A stretch of 8,162 bases of DNA from Mxb001 sp051007175 (GTDB taxonomy: Bacteria; Actinomycetota; Actinomycetes; S36-B12). Below the pieces are notes generated by a model. It searched no databases. It saw only the letters and a list, made by a program, of their open reading frames with translations, and had not been told where the DNA came from. Positions 5,557 through 8,162 of the stretch are shown one piece after another. Position 1 is the first letter of the stretch. Every line of letters begins with the position of its first letter. The translations under genes were made by a program, and so were the position numbers. Where the stretch lies: NCBI GenBank assembly GCA_051007175.1, contig JBPCSL010000110.1, forward strand, positions 1 to 8,162, given 5' to 3'.

Positions 5557-6857
5557 CCACCGGCGTTCTCCTCATTGCCATCGCCATCCTGCTCATCCTG
5601 CTGTCAGGGCTCTTCGTCATGGCCGAGACGGCGATCGCGCGCGTCTCGCGCTCGCGCGTGGAGGAGCTCGCGGATGACGGGGTCCGAGGTGCCAGCCGCC
5701 TCCTCGTCGTCGTCCAGGACCGGCCGCGCTACGTGAACGTGCTGCTCTTCCTGTCGACAACCCTCACGGTCACGGCCATCACCCTCGTGTCCTACGTCGC
5801 GGTCGCGGGACTGGAGCAGGACTTCGGCTGGCCGGTCGGCTGGGCCATCGTGCTCGTGGTCGTCGTCATGGTCGTCGTGAGCTACGTCGTCCTCGGGGTC
5901 GCCCCCCGCACCCTGGGGCGCCAGCATGCCGAGGGCATCGCCCTGCGATCCGCGGGCATCACCCGGCTGCTCGCGGGCATCCTGAGCCCGCTCGCCTCGC
6001 TTCTCATCCTCGTCGGCAATGCGCTCACGCCGGGCAAGGGCTATCGCGAGGGGCCCTTCGCGACCCAGGCTGAGCTTCGCGAGCTCGTGGACATGGCCGA
6101 GGCCGACAGCCTCATCGAAGACGACGAGCGGCAGATGATCCACTCGGTCTTCGAGCTCGGCGACACCTTCGCCCGTGAGGTCATGGTGCCGCGCACCGAG
6201 GTCATCTTCATCGAACGCGGCAAGAACCTTCGCCAGGCCATGTCCCTGGGGCTTCGCTCGGGCTTCTCCCGGATCCCCGTGATCGGCGAGAACGCCGATG
6301 ACATCGTCGGCATCGTCTACCTCAAGGACGTAGCGCGCCGCGTCTTCGATCGCCGTGACGCTGAGCAGTCCGAGACGGTGGAGTCGATCATGCGGCCGGC
6401 CTACTTCGTCCCCGACAGCAAGCCGGCGGACGAGCTGCTCAAGGACATGCAGGCGGCTCGGGTCCACATGGCCATCGCCGTCGACGAGTACGGCGGCACC
6501 GCGGGCCTGGTGACCATCGAGGACATCCTGGAGGAGATCGTCGGGGAGATCGACGACGAGTACGACACCGCGGCCCCCGAGGTGGTGGCCCTCGAGGACG
6601 GTGCCTTCCGGGTGAGCGCCCGCCTGCACGTCGACGACTTCGCCGAGCTCGTGGGCATGGACATCGAGGGCGAGGAGGAAGGCGTCGACACGGTGCTGGG
6701 TCTGATGGCCAAGCGACTCGGCCGGGTCCCCATCGCCGGCGCCAGCGTGGACATCGACGGATGGCACCTCACCGCGGAGCAGGGTGCGGGACGGCGCAAT
6801 CGCATTGGCAGTGTCCTGGCCATCCCGGCCGAGCCACGGGATGCCGCACATGAGTGA
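5553..6857 (+). CDS. CNNM (DUF21) / CBS-pair / CorC-HlyC domain membrane protein
   Basis: This 434-residue protein has an N-terminal membrane domain with hydrophobic segments near 5-25, 60-86, 96-117 and 130-158, the CNNM/DUF21 transporter domain. It contains the PRTLGRQHAE motif (119-128). A cytoplasmic CBS pair follows, with CBS1 around 188-250 (REVMVPRTEV...SRIPVIGE) and CBS2 around 257-318 ending in VDEYGGTAGLVTIEDILEEIVGEI. A CorC/HlyC transporter-associated domain is at about 330-425. Proteins of this build are often labelled hemolysin-like, but the better supported role is Mg2+ (or Co2+) efflux or homeostasis, with CBS domains sensing nucleotide. The ATG overlaps the ybeY stop (ATGA, 5553-5556), so coupling is likely. 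Next to ybeY, this is the counterpart of ybeX/corC of other bacteria, although that protein lacks the membrane domain. Substrate is inferred, not visible. Confidence 0.93.
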   Translation: MTTGVLLIAIAILLILLSGLFVMAETAIARVSRSRVEELADDGVRGASRLLVVVQDRPRYVNVLLFLSTTLTVTAITLVSYVAVAGLEQDFGWPVGWAIVLVVVVMVVVSYVVLGVAPRTLGRQHAEGIALRSAGITRLLAGILSPLASLLILVGNALTPGKGYREGPFATQAELRELVDMAEADSLIEDDERQMIHSVFELGDTFAREVMVPRTEVIFIERGKNLRQAMSLGLRSGFSRIPVIGENADDIVGIVYLKDVARRVFDRRDAEQSETVESIMRPAYFVPDSKPADELLKDMQAARVHMAIAVDEYGGTAGLVTIEDILEEIVGEIDDEYDTAAPEVVALEDGAFRVSARLHVDDFAELVGMDIEGEEEGVDTVLGLMAKRLGRVPIAGASVDIDGWHLTAEQGAGRRNRIGSVLAIPAEPRDAAHE

Positions 6858-7200
6858 GGGGCTGTCCGCAGAGGACGCCAAGCTCGTGACCCTGGCCCGT
6901 GGCGCGCGCGGGAGGATCGGCGCGGTGTCGGGCGCAGCCCTGCGCGATGAGACGGGTCGCACCTACGCGGCCGCGGATGTCGCACTCGACTCGCTCGTCC
7001 TGACGGCGCTCGAGGTCGCCGTGGCCCAGGCCGTGTCCGCGGGATCCCGCGGAGTCGAGGCCGCGGTCGTGGTGACGGACTCGCCGGCACCCCTCGACTG
7101 CCGCGCCGTCGCCGAGCTGGGTGGAGACGACGTGCCCGTGGTCGTGTGCGCACCCGATGGCAGCGTCGTTCGTCTCCTGAAGGCAGGTCAGCCCGCGTGA
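6850..7200 (+). CDS. degenerate cytidine deaminase-like protein
   Basis: This 116-residue protein resembles the small proteins annotated as cytidine deaminase in front of era in actinobacteria. The fold pattern is recognisable: an N-terminal helix (SAEDAKLVTLARGARGR), RDETGRTYAAADVALDS, a helix LTALEVAVAQAVSAG and a strand VEAAVVVTD. However, the family's zinc motif C/H-A-E is replaced by A53-L54-E55, so the first ligand is lost while the catalytic-position glutamate remains. The second motif PCGxC is reduced to PLDCR with only C84. Activity as a zinc-dependent deaminase is therefore doubtful and a structural or regulatory role is possible. The ATG at 6850 overlaps the previous gene by 8 nt; an ATG at 6841 in the same frame would add three residues (MPH). 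The assignment rests on pattern similarity and context. Confidence 0.75.
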   Translation: MSEGLSAEDAKLVTLARGARGRIGAVSGAALRDETGRTYAAADVALDSLVLTALEVAVAQAVSAGSRGVEAAVVVTDSPAPLDCRAVAELGGDDVPVVVCAPDGSVVRLLKAGQPA

Positions 7201-8108
7201 GCACGTCGGTGCAGCCGGACCGCAGGGTCGCGGCGCTGTCGGTCCTGGGGGCCGCGGCGCTGTTCGGGACATCGGGCACGGCCCGGGCGCTCCTGCTCCC
7301 GACCTCGCCGGCCCCGGGCGTCGCCGCGGCCCGCCTCTTCGTTGGAGGCCTCGGCTTCGTCGCCTACGCCGGGCGCAACGCCGAGGGCCGTCAGGCGCTG
7401 TCGCGCCTGTGGCGTCGCCCGGTCATCTGGGCCATGGGGCTCACGGTGGCGGCGTACCAGGTCTTCTTCTTCCTCTCCATGGCCCGCACGGGAGTCGCGG
7501 TCGGCACCCTGGCCAGCCTGTCGTTCACACCGTTCATGGCAGGGCTGCTCGGCTGGGCCCTGAAGGAGGGCGCACCCGGCTGGATCTGGGCGATCTCGAC
7601 CGCGCTCGCGGTGATCGGCGTGGGACTCCTCACGGTCGGCGCCGGGGATCAGCGCGACCTCCTCGGCATCCTCTTCGGCGTGTGCGCAGGAGCGTCGTAC
7701 GGCTTCTACACGGTCTTCGGCGTGCGGCTCGCGCATGAAGGCGAGCACCCCACCAACATCCTCGCCGCGTCGTTCTCCGTCGCCGGGCTCGTCCTGCTGC
7801 CGGTGCTCGTGATGTCGGGCCGCTGGTGGCTGTCCTGGTCCGGCATCGCACTGGTGCTCTGGCTGGGGCTCGCGACCACCACCCTCGCCTACGTGCTCTT
7901 CGGCGTCGGCCTCGCCGTCCTGCAGCCCGGCCACATCGCCACCATCACGCTGGCCGAGCCCGTGTTCGCCACGGCCCTGGGCGTCTTCGTCCTCGGCGAG
8001 ACGCTGGGCTCCCTGGGCTGGCTGGGCTGCGCCATCGTCATCGTGGCCCTCGGCATCCTGGGAGCCAGCGAGGGACGCGGCCACGGCGAAGGGGATCAGG
8101 GTGGGTGA
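7197..8108 (+). CDS. DMT-superfamily (EamA) permease
   Basis: This 303-residue membrane protein has about ten hydrophobic segments in two homologous halves. The first EamA repeat covers about residues 10-148, the second about 154-290, ending in the typical TLAEPVFATALGVFVLGETLG motif (251-271 region) and a final helix GWLGCAIVIVALGILG. Members of the drug/metabolite transporter superfamily export amino acids, metabolites or drugs; the substrate cannot be deduced. The GTG start overlaps the stop of the preceding gene (GTGA, 7197-7200), with GCAGG about 9 nt upstream as ribosome binding site. The short hydrophilic N-terminus (MSTSVQPDRR) fits this start. Its last 8 nt overlap era. A permease here is not part of the usual conserved order between the deaminase-like gene and era, so it may be a lineage-specific insertion. 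Base composition looks the same as the neighbours. Confidence 0.92.
   Translation: MSTSVQPDRRVAALSVLGAAALFGTSGTARALLLPTSPAPGVAAARLFVGGLGFVAYAGRNAEGRQALSRLWRRPVIWAMGLTVAAYQVFFFLSMARTGVAVGTLASLSFTPFMAGLLGWALKEGAPGWIWAISTALAVIGVGLLTVGAGDQRDLLGILFGVCAGASYGFYTVFGVRLAHEGEHPTNILAASFSVAGLVLLPVLVMSGRWWLSWSGIALVLWLGLATTTLAYVLFGVGLAVLQPGHIATITLAEPVFATALGVFVLGETLGSLGWLGCAIVIVALGILGASEGRGHGEGDQGG
8089..8094 (+). promoter_or_regulatory. ribosome binding site of era
   Basis: AAGGGG is 6 nt before the GTG at 8101. It lies inside the 3' end of the permease gene and supports GTG 8101 rather than the internal ATG at 8122 as the start of era. Confidence 0.6.
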
Positions 8109-8162
8109 GCATCGCTCGGGCATGGCCTGCTTCGTCGGGCGCCCCAATGCCGGCAAGTCCAC
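8101..8162 (+). CDS. era: Era, ribosome-assembly GTPase, 5' end only
   Basis: Only 20 codons and two bases are in the window, but they are diagnostic. The translation begins MGEHRSGMACFVGRPNAGKS (first residue GTG), and the next, incomplete codon (AC) would give the T of the G1/P-loop motif GRPNAGKST. Era is an essential-type GTPase with a C-terminal KH domain that binds the 3' end of 16S rRNA and assists 30S maturation. The start at 8101 overlaps the permease stop by 8 nt and has AAGGGG 6 nt upstream. The position downstream of ybeY and the CNNM/CBS gene is the normal actinobacterial place for era. A related P-loop GTPase such as Der is less likely given the SGxACFVGRPNAGKS N-terminus and the context. 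Confidence 0.9.
   Translation, partial: MGEHRSGMACFVGRPNAGKS

Noticed and set aside
5840..5905. GTC-rich, repeat-like stretch in the CNNM/CBS gene
   Set aside because: It simply encodes a valine-rich membrane helix using the preferred codon; no regular repeat unit.
1..8162. CRISPR, tRNA/rRNA genes, insertion sequences, prophage or defence genes
   Set aside because: No direct repeat arrays, no tRNA-like folds noticed by eye, no transposase or phage-like products; all coding space is filled by conserved chromosomal genes.

Overview
This window is a compact, all-plus-strand stretch of a very GC-rich chromosome. The gene order hemW-hrcA-dnaJ-rsmE-HIT-phoH-ybeY-CNNM/CBS protein-deaminase-like protein-(EamA)-era, the frequent GTG starts and the TAGGAT-type -10 elements point to an actinobacterium. 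The protein sequences look closest to Micrococcales or related actinomycetes, but that finer placement is an impression, not something I can prove here. There is no sign of phage, insertion sequences, CRISPR or RNA genes.

Layout. Bases 1-711 hold the 3' end of hemW, a radical-SAM heme chaperone. Its last eight codons and stop codon coincide with a CIRCE operator (685-711), which is followed at once by a strong ribosome binding site and hrcA, the repressor that binds CIRCE. dnaJ follows hrcA after 4 nt, rsmE overlaps dnaJ by one base, and a small HIT-family hydrolase follows after 20 nt. This is a heat-stress and ribosome-maintenance block, probably autoregulated by HrcA. A 90-nt gap (3990-4079) is the only real intergenic region. 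It carries a perfect palindrome, a possible promoter and two adjacent GC hairpins that can also fold in a mutually exclusive way.

A second block then runs to the end: phoH (ATPase), ybeY (rRNA-processing endoribonuclease), a CNNM/CBS/CorC membrane protein, a small cytidine-deaminase-fold protein that has lost most of its zinc ligands, a DMT/EamA permease, and the first 20 codons of the GTPase era. From ybeY onward every start codon overlaps the preceding stop (4, 8, 4 and 8 nt), which suggests translational coupling.

Functional theme: RsmE, YbeY and Era all act on 16S rRNA or the 30S subunit, PhoH is the regular genomic partner of YbeY, and HrcA/DnaJ handle protein folding stress. The window is mostly a conserved housekeeping cluster. 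I see no wholly new system. The points most worth a second look are the CIRCE operator embedded in hemW codons, the phoH leader structure, the degenerate deaminase, and the permease wedged in front of era.
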